From Byssochlamys sp. IMV 00236 (Eukaryota > Ascomycota > Eurotiomycetes > Eurotiales > Thermoascaceae), in contig MSJH02000803.1 of the NCBI GenBank assembly GCA_001931875.2, forward strand, positions 496,362 through 560,361: a stretch of 64,000 nucleotides of DNA, given 5' to 3'. The translations under genes and the position numbers were made by a program. The notes under the pieces are model-generated. The model searched no databases. It was given only the letters and a program-made list of their open reading frames with translations, and was not told the DNA's origin. Within the stretch, counting starts at the first letter, position 1; every line of letters begins with the position of its first letter. Shown here in pieces: positions 46,957 to 58,232 of this stretch.

Positions 46957-48918
46957 TTACCAGTCGTCATCATCCTCCTTCTCGTCATCTGCACTATTAT
47001 TAGCCGTCTTTTCGAGTCGGAGTAAGGATTAAAGAAAAACATACCGCTACCGCTGACTTTCTGTTTCCTCTTTGCAAGCGCATCTTGTAAGGCACCAGCC
47101 AGTCCTCCTGACGGGCCACCACCGCCAGACGGCGTTGCAGGACTCTCGCTGGCACCACCTGGCACCATAGCTCCACTTCGATCCTTCTTCTCGGAATCTT
47201 TGACTTTCCGCAGACCTCCAGCTCCTGCGCCGCCAGTGTTTCTAATAGCAGCCAGCAGCTCATCTCTGCCGCCTGTAGGCTTAGGCAGCGGCGGAGCAGC
47301 ACTTGGTGCTGCGCCCGAAGGTGGTGGCGGCGGAGGCGGAGGGGGCCCAGAACTGGCTGGCGGAGGAGGTGGTGGAGGGGGTGCAGCAGGTCCAGCTGCT
47401 GGAGGAGGAGGGGGCGGGGGCGGCGGAGGAGGGCCAGAACTGGCCGGAGCTGGGGGCGGTGGAGGTGGAGGCGGAGGCGGAGCACTCGATGCCGCTGGAG
47501 GAGGAGGAACAGGCCTGGAAGCAGGAGGCGGAGGTGGAGGTGGTGAGACCGGACTCCTGGCCGGTGGAGGAGGGGGCATGGCAGATGGGACGCCTCCATG
47601 AGGAACCTTGGGGGGAAGTTGAGGCGGTACTGCTGGACTTGCTGCGCGCGGCGGAGGTGGAGGAGGAGCTGCTGGTGCAGGGCTGCGACTCGGGGGAGCT
47701 GGTGGAGCGGATACCTTCCTTTCTCCTTGGAAAGGGGGCGCAACCCCGAATCTAGGTGGAGCGCCATCATCAGGTGCTTTGGGTGGTCTTGGAGGAGGCG
47801 GAGGACCAAGGTTCGATCCTGATGCAGCTCGTTGGCGCGCAGGAGGAGCTGGTGCAGTATGAGCAAACTTTCCTGCATCCGCAATCGGGGGAGGAGCTCG
47901 GAATTTCGGCCTCTGGGGAGACGGTTCTGGAGGTGTAGCAGCAGGCTCTTCCTGTACCTCTGTGCGTGCTCTCCGCGAGGGCGGAGGAGGTGGAGGAGCA
48001 CCACGGCGGCTGCCACTGCTTCCGGTATGTTGAGGGCTGATGGTAGTCACCTTAGGAGTTGGAGGCGCCGATGGTGGTGGCGGAGGAGGAGCTCTGCCTT
48101 TCCGCTGGTCCTCCGTGACGCTCGCGGCCTCTGCACCTTGCTTCTGTTCAATATAAGCCTTAATAAAGTCAGAGTTCTCCGCGATCTGATCTTCCGTGAT
48201 GCCCATTGCCAACAGCTCATCAAGCAGACCCTTCCACGATGGGTCTACGGTATCGAGAGGAGAGGCTTTGCGCGGTGGGCTAGGAGTAGGCGCAGGGGCT
48301 GCAACTGGCGGAGCGGTCGGTGCTGTCGGTGTCGTTGGTGATTTATGGCCATGATGACCATGAATCAGGGTCCCGAACAATGACCGACTAGGACCCTTCC
48401 CATTGGCAACAGGAGCAGGTCCCTGTCCCCGGGTTGAGGCGAACGGCGTCTGTTTCGTTTCCTTGCTAGCATTCTTCTCCCGTTCATGCATCTTCTTCAT
48501 GAAGGTCTTGGCCTCCTTTTCATCGGCGAACGATAAGCCGGCCGGACATTCTTCGAGCTCAAATGAGTGGAAGAACGTGCGATCTTGGTTATAAGGAAAG
48601 CCATCGTAAATCTCTTGGTCCCAAATGACACCTCTTCCGGCAGGCTGCAGTAGAACAGTCAGCTATCTTGACCCTTGTCGTCTGCTCAGCGTTTGGACAA
48701 CCACATACCGAAATGTCTACCAACTTGATCCAGAAGGTGTGCCCAACCAAGTCATTTGCCAGGACCGCAGCGCCCTGGAGACCCGTGTATGTCCATCGAT
48801 GATGATCCGGGTAAGCGACGTAAAGCCGTGCCACGGCCACTGCAAGAATCTTGTTGGCCGGCTTCGGAACCGTTCTCTTCACAGTTTCCTTGTCCGCATC
48901 GCTGAGGATTGACGGCAT
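46957..48918 (-). CDS. las17: Wiskott-Aldrich syndrome protein homologue Las17/WASP
   Basis: Three exons (48918-48709, 48644-47045, 46988-46957) give 613 residues. The WH1/EVH1 domain occupies about residues 1-115 (VARLYVAYPDHHRWTYTGLQG, then RGVIWDQEIYDGFPYNQDRTFFHSFE). A conserved helical patch LLDELLAMGITEDQI lies after it. There follow about 300 residues of polyproline tracts, which bind profilin and SH3 proteins. The actin-binding WH2 motif is at about 529-550 (GRDELLAAIRNTGG...LRKV) and the central/connector helix at about 585-603 (GALQDALAKRKQKV). The acidic tail with terminal Trp (DDEKEDDDDW) is on the tiny last exon and binds Arp2/3. It activates Arp2/3 actin nucleation for endocytosis and polar growth. 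The last acceptor was chosen because it alone restores this tail. Confidence 0.95.
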
Positions 48919-49867
48919 GATGTACCCCTAAGAGATCACGAAGGCTCGCAGAAGGGCGAGCGAGGAACTGAATTATAGATACCCGGGAACTAGTTAACAA
49001 CTGTGGGGACGCATTGCAGATGCGAATGCGATCACGATCCCAAGGAACAGGCAACGGCCGCGAGAGGCAACGGTCCGGGATGCGGGGAGCTTTCCAGAGG
49101 TTCAGGAACGCGAAGAACAGGGGAGGGCGCGTGTATCGAGGGTCGAGAGTCGCCTTCAGTGGGGAGGACTGCGTTCTGCGTGGAGTAAGTTATAGCCAGA
49201 GCTGGACGTTCGTAATAGTTTAGGGAGAGTAGCAGCGCTCGTCAACTCCCTCTATGATGGTCTGCGGCGAGCGGGCGGTGGGGATGCGCAGTCATCAGCC
49301 ACAGCCACGAGCCGACCCTTGGGCAGCCAGCTCCTGGCTATCACCTAACTATTACTGTACCATCCTTAATTAAAGTCACTACATACGGAGTAGCAGTGAA
49401 GGACTACCAGGAAAAGCTACTCTAGAACACAGAGATCTTGCAGATTCCGATTCTTATGAGTTTTCTCCATGTCCATAGCAATGTGACTTGACTTTGTCAT
49501 ATCCGCAGCCTCCCGTTCTCTTCTTGACCAGAGTCTTGCTTAATAATGAGACATGGGAGTGGCCTGTCAAGGACTCGAATATAAATAGTACGGCCGATCC
49601 GCAACCCCTTAGAAGGCATTTATTTTTGTCTTCTACTCACGAAGTATACCAATATATAAACCGCGGGGTGAGTTTATGGACCGAAACTCTGCCCCTCATC
49701 CCATCCATTTCTCGGGGGTGCGAGCGACGTCATCGTCGTGCGGTCAACATCCGATAGATATAAAAAGCCCTCGCATCCGGTCTTGCACCTACCATAACGG
49801 ATCTTAGCTAAATAAGCATCAAACCTCTTCTGAGAGCGTGTTCATTTCCCAGTCTCTAGCTTCCAAT
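48919..49867. promoter_or_regulatory. Divergent region between las17 and the small gene at 49868
   Basis: About 950 bases between two outward-facing starts. It contains GC-rich las17 leader sequence, and a TATATAAA-like word near 49651 and ATATAAAAAG near 49757; the second lies about 110 bases from the next ATG and could be its core promoter. No gene is supported. Confidence 0.5.
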
Positions 49868-50151
49868 ATGCCTGTTATCCCGTCAAACCCCAACGACCTG
49901 GTTCCAAACAACCAGGGGGCAAACTCCCAACACCCGGGCCCTGGCGACTCTTCCAAGGAGCCAAGGAAGGCGACCGCTATGGACCACTTGTCTAAGGGCC
50001 CCCAAGTTCCAGACCGTGAGTCCTTTTACTACTCACCGTATACCGTCTAGTCCGTGTGCTTACTTTTTTTTCTTTTTCTTTTTGAGTAGACATGCCGCCT
50101 AAAGTCCCGAGAGAGGAGATCGAGGCGCGCATGAAGGAGCTAAACAAATAA
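49868..50151 (+). CDS. Small conserved-looking ascomycete protein, unknown function
   Basis: Two exons (49868-50015 and 50090-50151) join in frame to 69 residues. The intron is 74 nt with donor GTGAGT and a strong T-rich tract before TAG. The peptide starts MPVIPSNPNDLVPNNQG, has a charged Ser/Lys/Pro middle (KEPRKATAMDHLSKGPQV) and ends PPKVPREEIEARMKELNK. It is hydrophilic, with no signal or membrane segment. The clean splice and a preceding ATATAAAAAG box make it a likely real gene, possibly a small stress or conidiation protein (guess). Family not recognised. Confidence 0.65.
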
Positions 50152-51304
50152 CCATTGACCCTTTTAATACATAATCGACAATGGACCGTACATAACTCAG
50201 CTGCAAACAACGACTTTGGTTGAGAATTTATAACGAATCCTTTATGATATGCGAAGGTGTCATAGATGACATGCGATTCACGAGTGTAATTAATATACGA
50301 CCTGCATCCTCATTTACGATAGTTATCATCATCAAATATATAAATATGCGATCGCCCCAAAATGCACGCTTTAACACGCTCACCGCCTTCTGTTCTAAGT
50401 TCTGCCCCTCATTAAATTCTCTTACCCGCCCAGGCTATACAGTATGTGTGGCCCCCGGAGATGCTTGTAATCTATTAATTGTGTGATTATGCTACCGGCT
50501 ACTATGCTATATATATATATCGCATATTAGTAGCAATAGTTATATTGTTGCTATATTAATTATGTAAATAATAACTAAAAACTAAATAAACAGCTTGAGG
50601 AATTAATAAGCCTATATAATAGGTTAATCTCGAGACTGATATGGACTTGTTCGGTGAATTTGTTAATATCGATATATGGAGTAGCGACTTACCGCTAGCA
50701 ACTTGGTAATTTCAGAAGTGCCTATATTTGTTTGTCCTTTGAATAGTACATAAATTGGTATCCTTGACAACTCGAGTATCGGCGCCATCTAGGTAGTCTA
50801 CTATAGGGTATTTCAACCTACCCCGGAGCATTTAGTTATTCTCTTCAATCAATCAACTTATTCATCCCACATTGGGTCCATTTGGCCTCATCCTCGATCT
50901 CATTCGCCTATATGGTCACTAGCCATACTATCCTAGCGTGCTCAGATAGTTGGTTTGAACAGCAATCTACAGCGCGAACAATGCCAGCGCTAGGTTGGTC
51001 GTTTCTGAGGACAAAGGGCCTTCCAAAATGTTGAATTCTGGTGGATTATAAATCAAATATCGCCGGCAGAACTGAGGTACAAGATAGCGTGATGAGGATC
51101 TATTAACCAGGCCGGTTAATTGCTCAAAAATGCAATAATAGTTATAGCACATAGGAATTGTCCACATAGGGCCATAGTTAACCTGGGAGGGTCGGGGATG
51201 ACTAATCGCGTCCCTATGTAACGTTAAACGCATTTCCGACCTATTCACTCACCACAACTCACTTTACATATCCAAAGTTCCAGTCTATAATCAAATCCAA
51301 CATA
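50152..51304. other. AT-rich intergenic region
   Basis: No gene seen. The stretch about 50480-50640 is AT-rich with TATATATAT runs. Confidence 0.45.
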
Positions 51305-51668
51305 ATGACCATCATAGTAAGCCTGTCGCTGTCAAAACTTTGTACTAAACGCTAGTGCAGATCTTAGGATGACCCGCCCTCCGGGTGGGGCGCAAAACCC
51401 CAGGACCTCGAGGACGAAGATGACTGGGAGGCAGAGGATAGTATGGGACAATGCCTGTGTGCAGAATTGAAACTTGGAAGAGGCCGTCCGATGTTTAATT
51501 GCACCGGCCTTGCTTACATGTTTGAAGCCGGCGGAAAGTTCTAACTACTTCTGGTACTGCATTGATCTCGCCGTCTCTGAAATCACCTCTCCGACAAAGC
51601 TGGATGAAATCATCAAGGTTATGAAGGAAAAGGGAGAGGACGCCTTGAATTTAAAAAAAAATTCTTAG
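51305..51668 (+). pseudogene. Small two-exon gene with a probable one-base frameshift
   Basis: Exon 1 (51305-51316, MTII) and exon 2 (from 51368) are separated by a 51-nt intron with donor GTAAGC and an in-phase TAG acceptor. Exon 2 reads DDPPSGWGAKPQDLEDEDDW and GRGRPMFNCTGLAYMF, and stops at 51542. Shifting one base at the stop (a TAACTAC that would be TACTAC) continues with YFWYCIDLAVSEITSP and KLDEIIKVMKEKGEDAL to 51668. The full reading would be about 103 residues, acidic first, helical at the end. It may be a genuinely shorter 62-residue protein, a frameshift mutation or a sequence error. Family unknown. Confidence 0.45.
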
Positions 51669-52042
51669 ATAAATGAACTTTGTTTTGAAGGGTTCTTTCT
51701 CTGGGGGCCCGCCAAGAGTTGCCGGACATTAACTAAGTACTTAGTTATCCGGTGTACTTAGATGCTTGTTGAGCATCTGCCTTCAAGAAAATCCAGTCAC
51801 TAAGTAGCCTTAACGAGGATGAAGCAACACCATTGTTGCAGTATATCGTCTGGAATAACGCGTAGTTTGAAAGTTTGTTGAACTCCCTGCTCTCAGTAGA
51901 AAAGGACTGATCGTAGTGGTATCTAATAGGTAAGTAATGCTCCATCGTCATAGTTCTGGATCCGTAGGTCAAATCACGTGACGTCCAATTGCTCTGGAAT
52001 GGCTGTACGCCTGAGCTAGTTTCTAACGGATAAGACGCTCCC
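51669..52042. other. Short intergenic region, promoter of rad1
   Basis: 374 bases with no other feature; holds a possible TCACGTGA palindrome (51977-51982 core) about 60 bases before the start of rad1. Confidence 0.5.
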
Positions 52043-55000
52043 ATGCCGCCAAGTCAGCCAGTCAAGCTCTCTTTGCCTCTGGTGAGTCAAAACCAGTACA
52101 ATATTTAGGTCCAGTCTGGTGCTGATGCGTTGAACCGCCAGAAATACCAGCAGGACCTGTTCACGGAGCTCCGCGCGGAGGATGAACTGGTTATCCTGGC
52201 CCGCGGCCTTGGGCTGCTGCGGCTTGTGACGAATCTGCTGCACTCTTATGATGCAGCTGGAAACAACTTGGTCCTTGTTGTGGGGGCGGAGGATAGAGAG
52301 AATAAATGGATTGGCGAAGGTAGACGAATATAAGACCCTTCGTAACACTGCGAGAAACTGACATATTGCGCAGCGTTGGCGGAGCACTATGCGATCAGCA
52401 AGACACCCCTCGCTAGGGGGTTAAAAGTCATCAATACTGATAGGGCTACCGTTCCAATGAGGTATATGATCAGAGTAATACCTGTCGTCTATCTGACCTA
52501 GTACTAACTTGGACCAAGGGAGAAGCTGTACTCCGAGGGAGGCGTCTTAAGTGTAACTTCTAGGATCCTGGTTGTGGACCTGCTCTCCAGTACGTAAAGG
52601 AAGCATTCGTGTCTGCGACATAAATGCTTACAGGATTTCAGAATTGCTTGATCCTGAAAAGGTCACGGGTATGATCGTGCTTCATGCGGAGAAGTAAGAT
52701 ACCTGTTTCTATTCTTTGCTTAAGAAGTGTTCTAATGTTGTTATAGGATTCAAGCAACAGCCTTAGAAGCTTTTATCATTCGGATTTATCGCCAGTTCAA
52801 CAAAGTAGGATTTCTCAAAGCATTTTCGGACTCTCCAGAGCCGTTCACCACAGGCTTCGCGCCCTTGTCGAATATGTTGCGTAACATGTTTTTGCGCAAA
52901 CCTTCCCTGTGGCCCCGATTCCATGTCACGGTAGCAGAATCACTTGAGGGACGTAAGAAGGCCGAAGTGATCGAGTTGGAGGTCCCAATGACCGATAAGA
53001 TGAGGGAGATCCAAAATGCCATCCTCGAATGCGTCGAGATTAGTATCAGTGAGCTCAAGAAGGCCAATTCGGGTCTTGATGTGGAAGATTGGACGCTGGA
53101 CAGTGCTTTACACAAGAACTTTGATATTTCAATCAGACGACAACTTGATCCGATATGGCACCGTGTCAGCTTTAGGACAAGGCAGATTGCCAGTGACCTG
53201 ACCGTGTTGAGGGCTATTTTACAGTATGATGCTGAACTCGTGTCTCTGACTATACATTTCATATGCTAACTCGTCGATAGTTCACTGCTAACTTATGATG
53301 CCGTATCCTTTGTGAAGTACCTGGATACCATCGTGGCAGCACACTCCCCTCCTCCCGGATCAACAAAGCATAACTACTCACCATGGCTCTTCCTCGATGC
53401 CGCCCACGTGCTTTTTCAGACTGCAAAGTCAAGAGCATATACGGGAAAGCTGAGTAGTGGCGAGTTGGCTTCTTCATCTATATCATTTTCTGCTGGTCTT
53501 CAGCCGGTTCTCGAAGAGCAACCTAAATGGTCCGTTCTCGCAGACGTGTTGGAGGAGATTGAGCGGGATGCATATTTGAATCCAAGTATCAGGGATGACT
53601 CTAATCAAACTGTACTCATAATGTGCAGCGACCAGAGAACATGTTCGCAACTGCGAGAATACCTCTCCACGATGCATGTCAAAGTTGATACAGAACCTGA
53701 AGCTGTTGTCGAGGATGCGGAAGAGACCAGACCATCTGGGGAGCTGTTGCTGCGAAGAAAATTACGCGACTATTTGAACTGGAAGCGCTACTTTTCTCGC
53801 GTCAATGCGAATCTATATGGCCCAAAATCTAACCCCAACGACACATCAGCTGCGAGATCTGCTAACGGTGCGCCACTGAATCCACGAGCTCCTCCGAACA
53901 AGAGAAGGCGTGTCCGAGGCGGAGGGACTGCGTCAAGTACCCTTGCACGGCCTCCAAGCAGCACTGTGCAAGCAGATACCGAAGAACCTAACCAAGTATC
54001 AGGCTTGTTGGAGCAGCTACAGCCCACTGGATCAGAAGAAACTGTGAAAGAGGAAATCATCGTCGACGATTTGGAGAACACGGAGGACTTTTATGAGTTG
54101 TACGACATGGACGACTTGATAATGATCCATCCTTACGATGGCGATATGGATGAGCATATCTTGGAGGAAGCTCGGCCACGATACATTATCATGTATGAAC
54201 CTGATGCCTCGTTCATTAGAAGAGTCGAGGTATATCGGAGCTCCCACACGGACAGAAATGTCAGGGTCTACTTCATGTATTACGGCGGATCCGTCGAGGA
54301 GCAACGGTACCTCAGCGCTGTCAGAAGGGAGAAGGATGCCTTCACGAAGCTCATCAAGGAGAAAGGAGTACGAACCCCCCGTCTTCTTGCGTGCCCCATC
54401 ATGAACTAACAAACTCTGCAGAGCATGGCCGTCACAATCACACATGATAAAAGCCTCGAAGACCCCCAGGAACAATTTCTCCGAACAGTCAACACCCGTA
54501 TCGCGGGCGGCGGCAGACTGGCAGCAACAGCAGCCCCTCCCACCGTGGTCGTCGATGTCCGCGAATTCCGCAGCGCTCTCCCATCTCTACTCCACGGCAG
54601 AAGTATGGTCGTAGTTCCCTGCCAGCTAACAGTCGGCGACTATATCCTCACACCAGACATCTGCGTTGAGCGTAAATCCGTCCGCGATCTAATCAGCTCT
54701 TTGAAAAACGGCCGTCTCTACAACCAAGCCGAGACAATGCTCCAACATTACAAGAACCCCATCCTCCTAATCGAATTCGACCAAAACAAATCCTTCACCT
54801 TCGACGCCTTCACTTCCGCATCTACCCCCGGCACAAGCTTTTTCTCCGACTACGTCTTCTCCTCGTCCGGAACCCCCTCTCTCTCCGTGAGCAGCTCCCT
54901 CGTCAACCCAACCAACCCCCGATCCGCCCAACACATGCTCGTCCTCCTCACCCTCGCATTTCCCCGTCTTAAAGTAATCTGGTCCTCTTCCCCATACCAA

Positions 55001-55351
55001 ACAGCCGAGATCTTCGCCGAGCTTAAGAAAAATAGCCCTGAACCAGACCCCATTCGCGCCGTGCAGATCGGTTTGGATATGGATATCGTCGCCTCCTCAA
55101 CGCCGGGAGACGTCATGGCCGCCTCGGGCATTGAACATAGGACCTTCAATGCCCTTCCGCAGGATATGCTCCGGGCCGTGCCGGGCGTGACGCCCAAGGT
55201 GCTCGAGCGGCTGATTTTGGAAACGGAGAGTATTCATCAGATTGCGAATATGGATGTTGAGGATCTGGATCCGTTGATTGGGAAGGAATCGGCGAGGAAG
55301 ATTGTTGGGTTTTTTAGGAAGAGTGTTTTTGAGGATGAGGCTGAGGGTTGA
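52043..55351 (+). CDS. uvsF: XPF/Rad1-type structure-specific endonuclease catalytic subunit (UvsF)
   Basis: Eight exons (52043-52081, 52142-52319, 52374-52461, 52519-52589, 52642-52693, 52747-53223, 53281-54367, 54422-55351) give 973 residues. The helicase-like N-terminal half reads PLARGLKVINTD, SRILVVDLLSKLLDPEKVTG and FIIRIYRQFNKVGFLKAFSD. The nuclease centre is V-E-R-K-S-V-R-D (E747, R748, K749, D753), the ERKx3D signature, preceded by VVVDVREFRS (D709). The end is the tandem HhH dimer domain (LPQDMLRAVPGVTPKVLERL). With Rad10/ERCC1 it cuts 5' of lesions in nucleotide-excision repair and removes 3' flaps in recombination and topoisomerase damage. The first intron was placed at 52082-52141 rather than at an earlier AG, giving LPLKYQQDLF and a normal 60-nt size. 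Confidence 0.94.
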
Positions 55352-56054
55352 ATATAGTCTGTTTGGATTGCATTATGCTTAAGGGTCGAGTGTTTCGTGA
55401 ATCCCAGAAGGAAGAGAAGCATGTACTACGCCGTAATATGGACATAGCATGGCTACGACATTTATTATTTGTAGTTACTAGTTACTACGAAATATTTTGA
55501 GACTACTCTTCAAAGACACAGAAGGATCGTTGTGTGATGAACTTCATCGAATTCTCCACTAGAACGGTACTATCAACGGCTTATGCCCCTCTATCATGAC
55601 CATGCAATAAAGAAACAGGACTGTAAAGGAGACAAAGTGTCCGCAAACCACCGTCGTGGATTGTAGATCACGTTCCAAACTGACCATAAGACTTAAATCA
55701 TCCGAGGCAAGATTCGTGAAGACGTAGCTCGGCCGAGTTCCTCTGCAATCACATATGCGTAATACCTCATGAATAACTTCCGATGGTTTCTTTTGCCTTG
55801 ACCCTGGGAAATGGGAGCTGCATGTGTTGTTGTCGGCGTCCGACGGTAACCATACAGCATGCGTATCTTATCATCCGTTTGCGAAGGGGAGAAGGCGCAA
55901 GTAATAACTGCCTGCGCCTCTCGTGGCAACCTCTGGGAAGAACCATGGCGATAGTGATGAGAAGGTCGACCAAGGCTTGAGACCTGCAGGGCCGGGAGAA
56001 CATGCATATATTGGAACCCCCACAGGGCCCGCTGGTCTGGGTAGTGAGGGTGGT
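55352..56054. other. Convergent intergenic region
   Basis: Between the 3' ends of rad1/uvsF and the eIF1A gene; no gene supported. Confidence 0.5.
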
Positions 56055-56717
56055 TTAGATCTCGTCGACATCGATCTCCTTCTCGTCCTCGCTCTCGCGG
56101 TCCTCGTCGAACTCGACGTTGTCCTCGAAACCCTCGTGGCCATAGGTGTCGGTCTCGTTGATCTTGGCGGATTCTGGCAGCTCGCCGTAGGCCTTCAAGC
56201 TTCGGGCCTCATCGGCGTTGTACTTGAGGATGACATCACCCTTCTCGTCCTGGTAGTCTCGTAGAGAGAGCAGGATGATGTCTCCCTGGTTGATCCAGAC
56301 CTTCTTTCGCAGCTTGCCTCGAATGTGCGCCAGTCGCTTCTCGCCGTCGAAGCACAGAGCCTCCAGACGGCCGTTACCCAGCATCTTCACGACCTGCGCA
56401 TATTCCTGACCTTCCTCCTTGAAGGTGAGTTCACGCTTCTCGTTGTCGTTTTCGTTCTTTCCACGACGTCTGTTCTTACCACCCTGTATGATTTGTTAGC
56501 GTCTTGTTCAAACGTGCATCAACGTATGATCGAACGGCGCATCCCGAGTCCCATCTGGATGATTCTCTTTTCAGTCGCCAGAGAAATTCAAAGCGCCTTT
56601 CAACTGAAGGATATTGAAAAGATCATCACGATGGGATGCAACTCGGCCGTCGTTTGCAGTCATTGCAAAGTGGGGAGCAAAGCGCTTAGATCTTACCTTT
56701 CCCTTGTTCTTGGGCAT
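56055..56717 (-). CDS. tif11: Translation initiation factor eIF1A
   Basis: Two exons (56717-56697 and 56483-56055) give 149 residues. Exon 1 codes only MPKNKGK; the 213-nt intron is the longest assigned in the window. Exon 2 begins with the basic tail ([19 protein letters not shown]) and has the OB-fold: [35 protein letters not shown] and [19 protein letters not shown]. It ends in the acidic C-terminal tail, rich in Asp and Glu. eIF1A binds the A site of the 40S subunit and, with eIF1, controls scanning and start-codon choice. Length and tails are normal. It is transcribed away from the unknown gene at 57354. Confidence 0.96.
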
Positions 56718-57353
56718 GGTGGCGGTTCTATCTCACGTATAACCCTCTTTTCGTCCGCAGATAGAGTCTGATTCTAGTCACTCCGTAGAGTTGGGTGAGG
56801 GGATATCGATGGCCGGTGGGGTGGATGGGTTGGCGGAGTGAACGGACGAGGGGGAATTTCAGGGCTTTAATATAGTGGGGAGCAAAGAGGAACGACGGGC
56901 GTGGCGGATGGCGGCCTGAATCTGCCTGAGGCTTGCCACCGCGTCGACCGCCTTTCAAATCCACCAATGGAAAGCCAGATTCCCACAGGCAATCTCACCG
57001 CCCGTAGTTCTGCCGGAAAACTACCGGAGCTTTTTGCATTTCGCATTCTGTTCCTGCAATGAGCGCTTCAGTCACTGTCTATCTTTTGCCATCGTCCTTG
57101 GATTCCTCCTTCTTTACCGCGATTCTCGTAGGATCGTGAACGTTCGGAGGCCTTCTCGAGACCAAGTTTCGACTGCTGGTCTCATGGTCCAAAGCCCTTT
57201 GCAAATACGTGTACCGGTCTACCTCGCTCTTTCCTCGCTCAACGATGCTACAAAGGATATCGGCAGTCTCGAGGAGGACCATCTAAGGGGACGGACTTCA
57301 GGCTTGATCGTACAATCTGAGGAGGTACCCAATACTCTCGTGGATGAGGAGCC
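56718..57353. promoter_or_regulatory. Shared divergent promoter region of eIF1A and the basic-protein gene
   Basis: 636 bases between outward-facing starts. Open frames inside are not protein-like. No TATA box, as is usual for translation-factor genes. Confidence 0.55.
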
Positions 57354-57863
57354 ATGAAGCTAGTTCAGACTACGAAACAATTCTACATGCGATGGAGCCC
57401 CAAGACCTTCATTCCTCCAGTCGCTGCACGATACATTGGGGCCCAGTCACATCCTATCCGGCCGAAGATCGTGCATATGTATGCCAACCGGGACCCCAAT
57501 ACACTATGGTGGAGAGTGCAGACCAACGGCCTAGACCATAAACGGGTCGTCCGATCATGGTGTGCCAGAAGGGTCCGGAATGCATTCCGCAAGGCCCTCC
57601 ATGATCGAGGCTACGACGGTGAAGGTCGGAGGATCTCCCAGCAGTCTTCGTCGCAGCTGGAGCCAGACTTGAAGGGTAGCGTGGAGATCGTGGTTCGTCC
57701 AGAACTGATCAAGGAGAAATTCTCCGAAGTCTTGAGGGAGTCGAATAATCTTGTGGAGACCATAGTGCGCTTGTGCAACGAGGAGCGCGATTCGAAACCC
57801 CCGAAAAAGTATGGGGGTGGCAGACACCAGGCAGAAGGATCTATATCGGCGAAGCAGCATTAA
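57354..57863 (+). CDS. Basic fungal protein of unknown function (possibly mitochondrial)
   Basis: Intronless 169-residue protein. The first 75 residues are clearly protein-like: KLVQTTKQFYMRWSPKTFIP, PVAARYIGAQSHPIRPKIVHM, YANRDPNTLWWRVQTNG. They are rich in Arg/Trp/Tyr and contain no acidic residue before about residue 47, as in mitochondrial presequences. The middle (VVRSWCARRVRNAFRKALHDRG) is strongly basic and helical, and the tail is hydrophilic. It could be a mitochondrial ribosome component or RNA-binding factor; that is inference only, as I do not recognise a named family. It shares a promoter region with eIF1A. A (GA)n run lies just after it (57896-57910). Confidence 0.65.
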   Translation: MKLVQTTKQFYMRWSPKTFIPPVAARYIGAQSHPIRPKIVHMYANRDPNTLWWRVQTNGLDHKRVVRSWCARRVRNAFRKALHDRGYDGEGRRISQQSSSQLEPDLKGSVEIVVRPELIKEKFSEVLRESNNLVETIVRLCNEERDSKPPKKYGGGRHQAEGSISAKQH

Positions 57864-58232
57864 GCGTAGGTCTTCCCGATGCCAACAAAGACAACGAGAG
57901 AGAGAGAGAGCATGTAAATTAGATCAGGACATGGCAATATGCTGTGCACCACTGTATATTAATTAATTAATTAGCAGCAGGACACGAACGATAAACATGT
58001 AAGAAAGTAATTGTATGTATATTATTACTGTCCGCGTGTCACTTGCCGCGAACTGGCCTTTTGCTTGGCGTTTCGCGGCCTGTCGATCTGGCCGGACGAG
58101 ATTCGACGGCGACGACAGCAGCGACCAGGAACTCAACTCCACCACTTGTCTCCTCTCCTACATCTCTAGAGCACCGTCTGGATGCGCGCTCGATGAACTG
58201 ACCTTGGCCTCTCCTTTGCTTTCTCCGACAAG
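57864..58232. other. Intergenic region, promoter of chs5
   Basis: 369 bases with a (GA)n tract (57896-57910) and a TTAA repeat (about 57958-57972). No gene. Confidence 0.5.

Noticed and set aside
47200..48341. Gly- and Arg/Trp-rich open frames on the + strand
   Set aside because: They are the antisense readings of the polyproline tracts of Las17.
52082..52108. Very short first intron in rad1 ending at the first TAG
   Set aside because: Twenty-seven bases are too few for splicing; the acceptor at 52141 gives a normal intron and the expected LPLKYQQDLF.
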